A DNA stretch of 64,000 nt, taken from Aradus depressus (lineage: Eukaryota > Arthropoda > Insecta > Hemiptera > Aradidae). Under the pieces are notes generated by a model. The model searched no databases, had not been told where the DNA came from, and worked only from the letters and a program-made list of their open reading frames with translations. The stretch spans positions 46,393,087 to 46,457,086 of the forward strand of contig OY759216.1 of NCBI GenBank assembly GCA_963662175.1. The letters are read 5' to 3'. The position numbers were made by a program, and so were the translations under genes. This document shows, one piece after another, positions 1 to 13,900 of the stretch (within the stretch, counting starts at the first letter, position 1; each line of letters begins with the position of its first letter).

Positions 1-530
1 ATTCCGCTGAAAGTGAAGAAGTGTTGTCACTTACGGGGTTTTAGTCACACATAGAAACTCTCATTCCATCGGCAGTTATTAGAGTTTTTATGTTAAGCCT
101 CCCTCCTTCCCATTTGGTCAATTTGGCTGAAAACAATATATGTTGTCCTTAGAGGATTCCGGATTCACATATAAATTTTCGTGTCGATACATTCATTCTA
201 TTGGGAGTAATCATGTTCACAGACAAACACAAAGATATACAGAAATTTCTTTTTTCATATTTGGAATCTAGAGATCAAAAAACATGAAATTCCGTTGAAA
301 ATTTTGCATTGAATTTTTGACCATATTTCGTATACCCAGTTCACATATTCACATATAAACTTTCGTGTCGATACATTCATTCTATTGGGAGTAATCATGT
401 TCACAGACAAACACAAAGATATACAGAAATTTCTTTTTTCATATTTGGAATCTAGAGATCAAAAAACATGAAATTCCGTTGAAAATTTCGCATTGAATTT
501 TTGACCATATTTCGTATACCCGGGGAAGTA
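1..530. mobile_element. TACTTCCCC-family element, left end cut off by the window
   Basis: It carries the family body (CATTCCATCGGCAGTTATT, then GAGTTTTTATGTTAAGCC) and ends at 521-530 in CGGGGAAGTA, the right terminus of the family. Inside it a 175-bp unit is directly repeated, 163-337 and 347-521, with very few differences. Confidence 0.7.
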
Positions 531-1550
531 AATATACAATAATTATTAACTCTAAGGGAAATAAATGAATAACTGCAGAATAACTTGAACAAATATTGCA
601 TTTATTTATACACTTTTTAAAAATCATTTCCGATTCGATGAGGTGGCAATTTAACATGTGTGATTTTCAACAGTACAAAATAATATTTAGTCACAATTGA
701 CCAATGATTTATAAAAACTTGTATGAGGGTCTCGTGTCAGTTCTTCAAAATTAAGTTATATTTTTTTTATTAATTATAATTATTAGGCAATATGAGTAAG
801 GCTCATTTTAAAACGGAGGGGTGAGGATTGTTTGGTATTAATATATATATATATTATCCTTATTTTTTAAATAATTATTTACACATTCAAGATGAATATA
901 ATACATATTGTATAAATATTTATATAAATCACTCCAAATACTCCAGTAGTTGTTAGTCATCTCTCCATTTGGATAATAATTTGCATTTAGTCCATGTAAG
1001 TTATTATTAGGATGAGGCTGGTCTGGTAGTATTTCCGGTTAAGGTCTTAAGGCCAACTTTCACAGAATTTTCTGTTCGAGTTATCGGAGTTGCTCCGGAT
1101 ATACGACAACATAACCCTGAAACATGAAAGAGTAGATATTTTATTATAAAAATGTATTTTTATTATCAATTTTCATTCGTCTACTTTAATGTACGAGTAT
1201 TCAGTATATTAATAATAATAGAATAAATGACTAAAATAGTAACATTACAGTGTGTACAATTTCAATGTTTTCTTGTTAACATATTGTTATAATGTTAATA
1301 TTCTACATCTAACAAATCTATCAAAGTCAGGAATATGTTTTTGCCCCTACTTTTGCGGCATTACCAATATCGATAAAATAAATAGATGGCTGTCACAGAA
1401 GTGATTATTTCATAGGTTGTAAAATAATAATATAGTCCTACTCTTCATAGATTTTGTTATAAGCTAGCCTGCTTTCGAGGTTTTCCTCATCATCATGCAG
1501 TCTACAAAAAACTCATAATTTAGTGTAAAGGTTATATAATTCCACCTATA

Positions 1551-1746
1551 ATGTATGTGCTGTTCTTTATCCTAACACTTTTTCTTATGTCAAACAAAAT
1601 ATTATTTTTGCAGAACCTGTATAACTTCTAAATTTTTACATATGTGTATTTCATAAATAAATATGATTGTTATAGGTTCTGTAAAAAAAAAATTTTGATT
1701 GGCATGAGAAAAATTGTTGACATAAAGAACGGTACATAAATTATAG
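1551..1746. repeat. Foldback repeat, about 70-bp arms
   Basis: The left arm begins with CCTATAATGTATGTGC and contains TTCTTTATCC and TTATGTCAA. The right arm contains the complements GTTGACATAAAGAAC and ATTATAGG. The arms have diverged. No ribozyme core is evident here. Confidence 0.55.
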
Positions 1747-1970
1747 GTTAGTTGGCATTTTTGAAATTGTTAAACTGAAATATAATTTGTAATTATTGTC
1801 GAACATCTTACGATGTTATTTTTACTAATAGTGTGTAAAATATTGTAGAGCTGTGAAAAATATGTTATATATAAATTCAGAATCTCCTTATACAACCCAA
1901 AAGTTATCATTTTTTTGGAATACTCTAAAAAACAAATTAAAAAAAGTATAGAAAAATATAATGGAATACC

Positions 1971-4900
1971 TCAGTCAACGTCGACAACAGGTCTGGTCCG
2001 CCTAGAGTTTGTATCGAGGTATATTTTGAGGGCCCTCTCCTTCCTCGGTGAGTAGCTGGACACGTATGAGTACGAATTGGACGACGTGCTCACTTCTTGT
2101 TGACTGTTGTTGGCTTCCAACTGCTCCTCTTTGGTTAAAGGTTTCAATTCTTCTCGGTCATCCCTGAAGAAGCAACAATATAAAGGAAAATTTAATGCCG
2201 GATGAAAAAATGATAGGTCAGAAACAAACTACTCATAAACCAAATGAACAACTAAATAATAAACTGCAGCTTCCTCTTCACTCAAACTAAGTAGTAAAAA
2301 AAAATATGAGTGACCACCACTCTGCCTAAAGAGTTATTTGTAATAACGAGCCTTGCCACAGTTGATCACCACCGATTACATTTTTTTCTTCAATTTTTAA
2401 TATATTATAAAAAAATTGTTATGGCAATAACGCCTAGGATCAGTCTCATACAGTCAAAAAGATATAATCCTGGCGATGAATTGTAAATCTTGTTTCACCT
2501 ACTTTAATTTATATAACCTGTTATAGATATCTAACCCAAGTATTATTCCTTTTCGACTAAAGTAATTCAATTAATATATATAGCGCATGCGCAGAAAAAT
2601 ATTTTGAACAAATTTTGAATTATTCATAAACAATTGATGAGGATGACCATTCAACATTTTCTCGTAACACCTGGCCTTCTGAAACGATATCCGCCGTAAA
2701 GTATTTCGTAATTTAGGAAATACTTTACAGCAGACATCGTCTTAAAAGGACAGATGTTACGAGAAAATGTTGAATAGTGATCCTCCTCAATTTTTCATAA
2801 GTAATTCAAAATCTGTTCAAGATATTTTTCTTGTGCGTGCGCTTAGGCACTATTCATGCTAACTTTTTTTTTTTTGCAGATATTAGTAATACGATTATTT
2901 TATAATGTAAGTTATACATATTGCACGTAGTTTTGCAAATATCACAATTTCCCCATTGTGGAGAAAATAAAAAAAACTGCCATCATGATCAAGGGGCATC
3001 GATTGTTAGATGAAGGTAAATATGTTATTGGGCTACGATGAATGCCGCAGGAACAACCGCGCCACTGAAAGATTGGACAACGAGCGATATGCGGATTGCT
3101 TAAACCCCTCAACAATTAGATATGTTCGGCTGGAAAGGCACTTGCATCAAGACACACTTCCCTCAGGTAAGCAAACCTACGTCCATCGGCCATCCATTAC
3201 CACTGAGGATACCATTATTGCTGTGCTTGCTTTTTTTTTTTAATAGCCTCAAAATAATAATAATATAAAATAATAGCCTCAGACCATTCAATTTATCTTT
3301 GGCCCAAGAGTTACAATTACAAGATCTAGAAGGTAGAAAAGACTCTCAGTAAACTAACAATCAATTATATACCTGTAAAATATAACAGCGCCATCTTCCT
3401 GTCGCCACTCTGGAATACCATATTTCCATTCCGTGTCTGACTCCCAGGAAAGGTCGTTTATACTTAATTTCGGCATCTCACAAGGAAATGAGGTTTTACC
3501 TTGAGCAAATTTTAAATGTTCAATAGGGATACCACTAATATTTGCCAGCTGAAAAAATAAATAAATAAATATATTATATTTGTAATAAAAATCTATAATA
3601 TCTATCAATTTTATATGTCACGACTTAAATTTAAACTAGTTGAACTCCTGATTATCATAATATAATTTAGCCGAGTTTACACTTGATTATAATAAATAAA
3701 TAAAAGAAACTTATTTATTTTTTTTTAAATTGTCTTATCCACAAGAAATGTGTACGTGTTTCGGCATTACACCATCGTCAGACTGTTATGAATTAAGCCT
3801 CTTTGTAGGCGCAAGACCGAAACTGATAGTTTATGTACACATTTCTTGTAGAATAGATAATATGTAAAAAAAAAGTGTATTTTATTTATTTATGTAGCAT
3901 ATACGATTGATGTAATATATTCGACAGAAAAAAATTCTGACATTTCCGTAGGTCCTTTCAGTGAAGCAATATAAGTTCTCCAACCCCTTTCACAAAAAAC
4001 TGGATGCACAATTTAGAGAAAAAAAAAAAAACGCTTCTATTAAAATAACCGAGTTATTTTAGTTTATTAACTGTCCAATGAGTCTATAAACTAAGTTTAC
4101 ATTTTATCCTTAACATATATCTGTATTCTACAGGTTAACAATAGTATCTATTTACTGGTTGAAAGTTTTTATAGGGAAATGTAGATTTATTATTTTTCTA
4201 CCTCATAATGCCATTATATGACACTTCAAAAAAAAAAAAAAAAAAATGGTTTTGCTTAAGACACAACAATTTCCAATACAGTTTTCTGAACAATATATCT
4301 TAAGAACCCGTGATAATAAACATACCGACCCTTTATGACAATACAATTACCTTTAAGGTACAGATAATAAAGCAGAATGTTTGAAAGTCCGGAACTGGTA
4401 GGTGACAGATCTGAATCAATTGGAAACATTTCTTCGATACGAAATGTTTATTTCGTATCGACGAAACGTATCGACGAAATGTTTATTATATCAAGAGTTA
4501 TTGTGGATTTTGAAGTAACGCTCCCCTAAACACTTCCTTCTCATTTTGGAGAGAATCAACACATGTCTTACTTATGGATCTTATTCCATATATTAATTTT
4601 GTTTTTGCGAGTTAGTAGAATTTTGAACTTATGGCCACTTTAGCCCTTTAGTCGATAAGAGGTTTTTTACTCTGTGATGACTGTATCAATTTCGTGTCCA
4701 TATATTCCTTCTGTCGAGAGGTGTCCACAAACTCACACATATACAGGTAAGACATGAAACTCTTTTTCAACAAAGAAACATATTTTCACCGATTACGTAA
4801 CTTCCCCAGGAGAAGTGAGCTTATAAAATGGTTTAAGAACCTCATTGAGAAGATTGGAGGGCGAGGGAGCCTCTAGTACGAGCTCGATGAAGGGCCCCAG

Positions 4901-7900
4901 ACGGAGGGTGGAGGGATGCCATCGTCTGGTGAAGAGAAGGAGCTGTTTGGAGGAGGTGACTGGGTCAGGGCCTCCCTCCTCCAGCTGCTGCAGATAGAGC
5001 TCTGTCTTGTGACGGCTTGCCGGCTCCTCCCATCGGTCCCAGTCTAGCAGCACCTCACCGGGACTCTTCCAGTTCTGACGGCGCAGCCGACATCTACACA
5101 TAATACAATCATTATTTTTTTTTACAATCAAAATCGAAAGTTTCGTTAATAAGCATTTTGTTCCGTTTCCTAATTCTTTTGTCTGCCGGAGTTCTACTTT
5201 GATAGAAGGGTATCCCCAAAGAAGATCTCATTTTCCCAATAGTCTAACATTTACGCGGTGAACACAGAAAATTCAACATTTTATGATAAGCATTATTCAA
5301 ACCAATAAGTCCATTTATGTTCAGCCCATTTGGGCGGGTTATATGGCGACTAACCATGTTGGATAGCTCATTCATCCATTAAACCCTTCAGATGTTATTC
5401 GCCAAAGTTGGAGACCCTGATATTCTTTATAGATTATTAACGCTATACATCTATCGCTTGCAACGATTTTTGTTTAAAGAATAAACGAAACTGTTCAACG
5501 TACGGTCAGGACAATGTTTATATTGTTTGACATATACAAACACACATATAGTTTATATTAAGAAAACACCCTACATACTCAAATTAGATTTTTTTTTAAA
5601 AACGAACCTCATGTTGGTCCGTTTTTTCAAGTTAAAGAATTAAATTCTTCCTTTTTACATTTTTACATATTAAGGCTTCTAATGAACTTTGACGAACGTT
5701 TTAGGAATCAGTTTAAATAAACCTCTATATAATATATTTCTGACAGGAAATAACTAATTCAGGAGCTTAGCGCAAAATAACGATTTATTTAAAATTTCGC
5801 AACGCCGGTTTTCCCATCCAGTGGCACCATTCCCCTGGTTAATGAAGTTTATCTACCTTATTATAAGACTTTTGCAAAGTTTAAAAAGAAAAAAAGGTGG
5901 AAGCCAAGTGATGCAAGAACATCTAAGAGTTTGCTCAGATATTCATATTAGAATGTTGTTATTTTTAGCGATTAAATTTATTATTGAAGATAATTTATGT
6001 ATAAATCGAAATGTGTTATCGATCGGGATATTTGCACTTTTGAATAAATAAATATAAATAAAAGGGCGGACTCACGACTAGGGCGGGTGGAGGGGGAAGG
6101 GGGAAGACCTAGTTACCGTACTACGTTCTAGTCTATATACAACTTGGCACAAGAGGACTATGGGGGCCGCATCTGGCTCGCGAGTCTCGGAATACCGACC
6201 TCTCACGTAGAGCATTAACAAGAGTAATGAGGACTAGAGTGGCATGACGTGGTTGTTGGATGAGGCCTTGGCACAGCTGGGTGCATCTTAGCTTAGCGCA
6301 ATCTCGTGATACCCGCTTCGAACTAAGGGGCAGTTTGTTCAATTAATTATTTAGTTTATAGAGAACATTTATTTTATACTATGATATTTGCGTCTCTTTT
6401 CCGTTACATGGCTCAGCCCTGGCCCGCTACCAACATCCACCCAGACTATACTGTAGCCAATCTACCGTGTCAAATGGGAATCTCCTTTTACTTCTCAGAA
6501 GGCTTCATTAAGAAATGGCGATGATCATTTTCCGTGGACCAAAAACATAAATAAATAAAAGTTGCCACCAAAAAATGTATATTTTTAGAATAGCTAATAG
6601 TTTCATTTATTACCTTTCATAGGGTATTTTTAATCCAGCTCTTTTTTCAGTTTCTTTTAGAAGGACTTTCTTCAAGTTTTCAATTGTCATTCCATTACAA
6701 ACAATCCAATCAAACATATACTGGATAGGCTAAAAAAAACATTTTAAACATTAGTCTATATTTGTTATTAACTACATAATATGATCACTATGTATTTTAT
6801 AGTGGGAAACTAGGAAGTATGCACTAGGAACATATTTTGAAGTTCAAAAAAAAGGGAAAGAAAACTTTCTGCTAGTCCGTAATCGCTCCTCTACAAAGTA
6901 ACGCTAAAATGCTATTTTCAAATTACTTCCACTGGTCTTTAAACAAAACAAAAAGGTGAAAATCTTCTCCGATAGTCAAGCAGCACTCCAAGCACTTGCC
7001 AGCGCGGAAATCAGATCAAAGCTGGTAAGGGAGTGCGCAAATCAGTTAAACACCCTAGGAAACTGCAAGAAGATTGGACTCTACCGGGTTCCCGGACAAT
7101 CGGGGATGGAGAGGCAGACAGACTAGCCAAGGAAGGTTCAAGTAAGCCTTTTATGGGGTCAGAGCCGGTGCTGGGAATATCTCGGAAGGCATACCGAACC
7201 CGAATTAAAGAATGGACTAAGGATCTTTTGGAGCGTACATGGAGAGAAAAGACCATATGAAGGCAGTCGAAGATGTTCCTGGGAGGGGAGTCCAAGGTTT
7301 TGAGGATCCTGAACCTCAAAAGAAACAAGTTTAGGCAACTGACTGGAGTTCTCACAGGACATGGTCCGTTCAATAGACACCTACACACTGTGGGAGTCAA
7401 GGACAGTCCTACCTGCGATAGATGTGGGGAAGAAGACGAAACAGCGGCACACTTTCTGGGCATCTGCTCGGGATATGCACGAACGAGATTCCGCATCTTT
7501 GGTGGAGATGTAATCGCAGAGGACTTTAGAAGATTGGACTATGAGAGCATTCTCAGGTTCATTAAGGAAACTGGGAGACTGAGCACTTCATGAAGGGCTT
7601 GGTTTAGGTAGTATAAACATACAGGTAATAAAATAAGGGGGAAGCCCAGCGCTTCCAGGGAAGGGATAAGAGCACTGGATGCTTAGGTCCCTAGGTGTAG
7701 GGGGGGGGGCTGAATAAGACATGACTGGGAGGTCTGAGGTGTACCGTGTACCTCTTCATATAGGTCAGAGGATGATCATCTAGCACTGTTAGTAGTTAGG
7801 GAACAACATTATTATAAGCTGAGGAAGTTGAAAAGTCTTGGTGGTTATGAGCAAGCTTAGAAACCAGACAGCGACAATATGGTCTTTTAAGAAAGCTATA

Positions 7901-10900
7901 TATTTGATATGAAGTGTTTTTTTCCTTTAATTAACTTGCCAAATATGCTACTGTTTGTCGCACACATCCCGGATCACACTAAGAACTATTGCTATTACTC
8001 ACAGTGGGCGCGTTGGGTGCCAGATGGTTGACCCGGATCCGATGTTCTCCCTCACTTAATACCCGCTGCAACTTGACACAGACCCTCTCCTCGTCCTTAC
8101 AGTCCTTCAGGTAGCCACAAACCTCGTCTCCATCCACTCCGCGAGTCAGCTTCATGTACTTGGCTGCAACTCCCACGTATTTTTCCAGTTTTCTCTTCAA
8201 TTGAACAACATCCATATTCCGGTCTGCAACCACCCTCAACACTGCAATGGGAAATTAGATTTTTGTATTAAAAAACCATCAGATGGGATCCGAGAAAGAC
8301 TAGAATAGATGGAAATGAAGCTGCAGATGTGTTGGCCAAGGGGTGTGCCAAATAAAGTGCATCGAGACCTGAAGTCTTTCTGCTCTTGTCAAGCTGTACA
8401 TGTATAAAACAGATGAAAAGATGGATGAGACGTCAACATCTCGTAAGATGATCAGATTCGCCAACTCCCGTCCTCCCACATCCATATATATGATGGACAA
8501 GCGCGGATGGACTCCACTATTAGCAAACTTCTATTAAAGAAATCATAGAAAAGATAGGGAACGGCGGGTCGGTAGCATAGAGGTCGCGTGTTTGACTACT
8601 GTACAAAGGAGAGAAGCTTAGGATCCCCTTGTGTGTGTTTTTATCTTGAAGATAAAAAAACTTAACCGCGCCGTCCTTCGGATGGTCCAGAACCTGTGCA
8701 ATGTAGGGTACTCTTACCCTAATTAGATCTAGGTAAGCGAATTTAGAAATTTCCACAGCAGAGTCGGGCTCATTCCATCAGACGCCATCAAGCCTATGAC
8801 ATTGTAGTTGAAGCCCGAAAAAGTCACAAAACCAAAAAACATACTAAACACCTTATGTATAAGTAGAAGTATGGATGGATGCCTTTAGAGCCACGACGCT
8901 CTGTCTCCAAAGATATAGCTTAATTGGGGTGGCGGGGAAGGGATACTTGATATGGATAATGTCGCGTCCACAATGTCTTTAGGTGGATCTTACTCATACC
9001 TCTCAATATCTAATTTCGATACCGGGCTTCAATACGTTTGGTTCTTACAATAAATAAATACTATTAGGTTACAGAATATTGTCAATCATCCTTACCCATG
9101 TAAGAGAATGCTCTATCTATATAATGTTTCAGGTTTCAGAATATTTGAAAATTTAATTTCTCCCAATGAGTGAGCGGAAGCCCATTTGGACCAAAACGAA
9201 AGTGGTTTACATTTAAATTAGACTATCCTTCGTTTTTCTTAGCCCGTATTTTACAGGACAAAAAAACAATAAAAATTTTACCCTTTTTTTTTTAAGAGAG
9301 ACCTGTCCAAAACCATTTCTACCAACAGTTGTCAAAAGTGAACTTCTAAATACTTCTTATTTGAGTTGAATAACTTCGCTATACACATATTCTGTATTCG
9401 TCAGTTCAGTATGGCAATGTTACAAAAAGCAATAACTGTAACTTTAATACACTAGATTAATAATAAATCACACTATACTCACTCTTTTGACCATCATCAG
9501 CAGTGTAAGGTGATGCTTTATAGTAAAAATTGATGTTTACTATAACATTCTCGACGTCCCAATTTTCTTCATCAACACCCCAATTCATTTGACAGCATAT
9601 CTGTAAATATAAAATATTTCAAAAAATCATACAGTTTCAATATTATATTATTTGTCAAAAAGGGACATTAATAATTGCAAAATTAAAAAAAAAAAACGAC
9701 AATTTTTTTTTACTGAGACCTTGGTGGGGAGGTTTTTTTTTTTTTTTTTTGGTGGGGGGACTTGAAGGGCTTAGGGGGGAGGGGCTTGGCCTTATAAACA
9801 TTTGAGCTCAAACACCAAGTCTCTAGCTGTAATAGAGGCTGAAATCCCTACACAGGCTCTGATGAAACCTGAAGATCTTGGAAACGGCAAACCCGATTTC
9901 CAACAAACATGGCTAAGAACCATCTCGCAAATACCAGCATTTGAAATAAAAAAAACACCGCTTTGAAATATGTTCAGCCGCCTTGAAGTTACGATGCCAC
10001 AGACAGACAAAGGCTTCAAACTTATAACACCCCTCCTTTTGCGTCAGGGGGTTAAAAAGGAGTCTTATCTGTGTACTCACTCGAGCGGGTGTTTGATTTT
10101 CGGGAGAAGATAACTGTTGGTCCGAATCACTTGGACTGGAGCCAGGTGCCTCCTTCTCATTCACAACCTCTCCAATTATCGTCCTAGAAAACAAAAATAA
10201 TTAAATTATAGTTATTGTATGGGAAACATAATATATATTATATAAAAATATTTCAGACACCTTCACCACTCATAGTAGGTAGTGTTCTCCGGGGGTCTTG
10301 CAGTAGTCTGCTCTGAGGAACGGTTTGACAAGAGGTCGATGTGAACGCGAGTTGTTGATACAGTGTGACCAATAAAGGATCCATCCCCTTCCCAAAGCTA
10401 GTACTATATCCTCATCAAACATGCTCCCCACAACAAAGTTAAATTATGTGACAACTATTGCAAAAAGTTTCTGCTACCGCATCATCCAGTACGTAATTCT
10501 TATTCATCCTTTGCAAGGTTTAGATTCAAAATTGGCAATGCCATAAATAAGACTCACCTCTCACTATCTGCCAGGCTACTGTCTTCGCTGGTACTTTGAT
10601 CTGAGGTACATCCAGCGAAACCCGCTTCTTCCTCCAACCATTTAGTAATTGGCACCTTGCTATCACCTATATACAAAAAAATTAACATCAATCATATTTA
10701 CACATTCGCAGAATCACCAGGCCTAGGAGTAAAACTTTGAAACTAATAACTAAAACCCTATTTAAGTAGGCAGTCACTCTAACCACTGAGTCACCTAAGC
10801 TCTACCTACGGATAGCTAAACTCTAACTACTCAATCAATTAAAATAAAGGTAAACTGTTACATGGAATCATCTCAATGAGATCTTTAATTGATGCGCCAC

Positions 10901-13900
10901 ACAAATTTATAAAGAGAAAAAAAAGGACACCCATGTTTTGTGGTGGTCCCCCTCTCCAAAACAAAATTTTTGTACGTAACATATGACTATTTTAAATAGA
11001 TGGTTTCAATAATGTCCTGAAAATTTCATGAATACTGATTCAGCGCATTACAATCCAAGCGACAAAGGATTTTCATTTATACAGATAAAACTCCAAGAAT
11101 TTAAAATAAAAAAATTTACCTGCAGCAGCAGATGGTGTGGGATCAGACGCCTTCTCAATTTCAATTTCTTCAACTAGAGGTGGTATCAACAGCAATTCAA
11201 GAGTAGCTGAAAGGCAAGTGAATGACTGATCAGAATGGTAGTACAAAACCACGCTTCTCATGCTATATCCCACGCGCGAGCACATGACTTGCCTTGCAGT
11301 CAAAAAAAATTGTGAATACTATCCAAGATTTCTGCAATCTGTGTCAATATAATGGAAAGATAATAAAATAAATAAAAAGAAAGAACTTGTCTAATATTCC
11401 ATAAAAATATATACATAAAGTGAGGAGGCCATTAGGTTAGAGGTAGTGTGCTTGCTTACTGAACCCGGTCAAGGCCCTTAACATTTTTATCAACAAAAAA
11501 CCTTGAGCCAAAATAACAATTTATAAAACAGTCCTGAGACCGGTCGTCACATATGGGAGTGAAACCTGGGACCTAACCAGGAGGGGCGACTTGCTCAATA
11601 CGTGGGAGAGGAAGGTAATGAGGAAGATGCTTCAGTGGGGGATAGATGGAGGATAGGGACCAATAGGGAGCTGAGGGACTTGTGCAAGAGCGCGGACCTG
11701 GTGGCCTTAGTAAAGCAGGAGCGGCTGCGATGGCTGGGGCATTTCCAGAGGATGGAGCCAGACAGATTGTCCAGGAGGATACTGGAGGGACACCCGGGAG
11801 GACAAAGAAGAAGTAGACCTCGCTTACGTTGGCTGGCGGACGTGGAGGACGACCTCAGAACGATGGGTGTGAGATGGAGACGGGAGGCCAAGGATACAGA
11901 AGAATGGCGGAAGATCGTTGCGGAAGCCCAGGTTCTACGAGGACCGTAGCGCCAGGGAAAGTAAAGTAAAAACCTTGAGCACGCTGTCCTTGGGATAGGA
12001 CGTTAAGCGATTGTCCCGAGCCTGTACTCGTTAAAGACCCCTACCCTAGGTGAATCAAAATTTAGGGTAGGCAAAATTTAGGTCTCTCGTAGTAGCCGGG
12101 CTCATGTCTACCAGAGCGACGAAAAAGGGCTCTAGTAGTAGGCGGTGTAACCTCATAGTTAAAGCCCGGGCATCAGTCACAATAATTTTACATAAATTAT
12201 ACCGGTTTCGGCTTTCGTCAGCACATATGTTCAAAAGTGACATTTGAGTTTGCTAGGTTTTTTTATTTATACAATTCTCAGATTAGCTGAACAACTCAAA
12301 TATTTCTAATTGTTATGGGACTTCCTCCACTCCCCTCTGAGAATTCCCTATGGGCAGGTTGTCACAGTCTTAGGTACTCTCTGGTAACCTGAGAATTGTA
12401 TAAATATGTCAACCTAGCAAACTAACAATGTCACTTTTGAACTTTTTGCTGATGACGGCGTAAGCCAAAACCGTTACACTTTACTCATATATTTTTGTGG
12501 AATTAGACAATATAAAAGTTTTTTAAGTTCTTTGTTTTTAGTTTGTATTTATAATACTATCCAAATCAGTTAAATTACTTCAGCAGCATGGGCTTTTAGA
12601 CTTTACATGACAGTGGCAATGAGCCCATAGCAGACTATGCACAAAATATGAAATGATAACGACGTATTTTCATCTCAATGTTTACTGAAAAGAAACATTT
12701 TAGGAGACAAAGAATATTTACCAAACAAACTGATATAAACACTACATGTGTTATTATCTGTTTGTTGACAAAAAAAACTGGACAATCATGAAGAAACTCA
12801 TATAACTGACAAAAATTACCTTCACAAGAGTCAGGTAATGAAAGATGGAGAGTCACAATATTTTTCACTTCGTCAAGAACATTGTACAACTTGGTCGAGG
12901 TAAACGTTTGAGAAATATCTTCTCCTGGTGTTTGATAACAAATAAAAACCTGAAATAGAAAAAAAAAAAATCTGAATATTGTAATTAACGGGAGTTTCCA
13001 TACTCCATTCAGAGAGGCGGGCCAGACTGGGGCAGGTAGGAGGAAAGTGGGCGGAGCTAGATGAACTAACCAACAAAACTGCATTTAAAAAATAAAAAGA
13101 AAAACGTATGTTTCTTTTTTTTTAATATTGTCTATTTCACAAAATATTTGGGAGTACTTTCGGTATTGCTGCCATTTTCAGCCACGACTTAACAAATTTT
13201 AGTTTTTAGGTCGTGGCTGAAGATGGAGATAATACTGAAAATACTCCCATATTATATATATTTTGTGAAATAGACAATATTTTTTCTTAAACATAAGTTT
13301 TTTCTTTATTTTTAATATTTAGCATTAATTTTGTTTTGGGATCCTTTCCCAACCCTCTCCTCACAAAAAATATCTTCAAATTGCTTCGCCTTATTCTGTA
13401 ATTGAGATATTGAACTAAAACTTAGTAATCTTGTATAGGACCTCACATAAATAGATTTGCGGAAAAGAACACGAAAGCTTATCTGTTAGAGAATACTAAA
13501 TAGAAGTTCAACCAGTTTACATTCCAAACGGTCCCTTTTTCAGCATTAAAAAATGTTAAGTAAAACTGGATTTCCTAAATTTCCACTTCAATTGTGTGTA
13601 TTTGCTTAAGACACTCAACACCAGGATAAATATTTTTCGATTCAAAAGAACTGATGCAAATCCAAATAGCCGAAAACAATTGATTGCATATAAAAAATAG
13701 TATTAAAAAACAAGAAACAAACATATAATTTGTGCCTATCGACTGGGTTTGCTCCTAGATCTCTATGAAGGAATACTTGTAAGTATATTAAAAAAAATCA
13801 ATATTACTGAAAAATTAAAGCTTTTTTGAATGAATTTACATATAGCGTTCACGCGAGGCCTTCTCACCGAATCTAAAATATCTTTTATCTTAAGCATACG

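Larger units (their letters stand above)
1..1970. other. Region downstream of USP47 (3' UTR and flank)
   Basis: No protein-coding exon is visible. The USP47 3' UTR must run leftward from 1970; an AATAAA-like signal on the minus strand lies near 1139-1145. The rest is a TACTTCCCC-family element (1-530), AT-rich sequence and a foldback at about 1551-1746. Confidence 0.5.

Noticed and set aside
1440..1500. ATGATGATGAGG, AAAA, CCTC, GAAAGC on the minus strand as a ribozyme
   Set aside because: Stem II GAGG/CCUC and GAAA are present, but C3 is changed to A and stem III lacks the U before the cut. At most a relic.
5821..6051. 76-residue plus-strand frame beginning [10 protein letters not shown]
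   Set aside because: Hydrophobic and AT-driven, no homologue recognised, no promoter or splice context, in a USP47 intron on the opposite strand.
7011..7496. 161-residue frame on the minus strand
   Set aside because: It is antisense to the LINE RNase H remnant, which has recognisable motifs on the plus strand.
9792..10194. Overlapping minus-strand frames containing [20 protein letters not shown]
   Set aside because: The good part is USP47 exon 16 (10183-10081). The rest of the frame reads into the neighbouring repeat.
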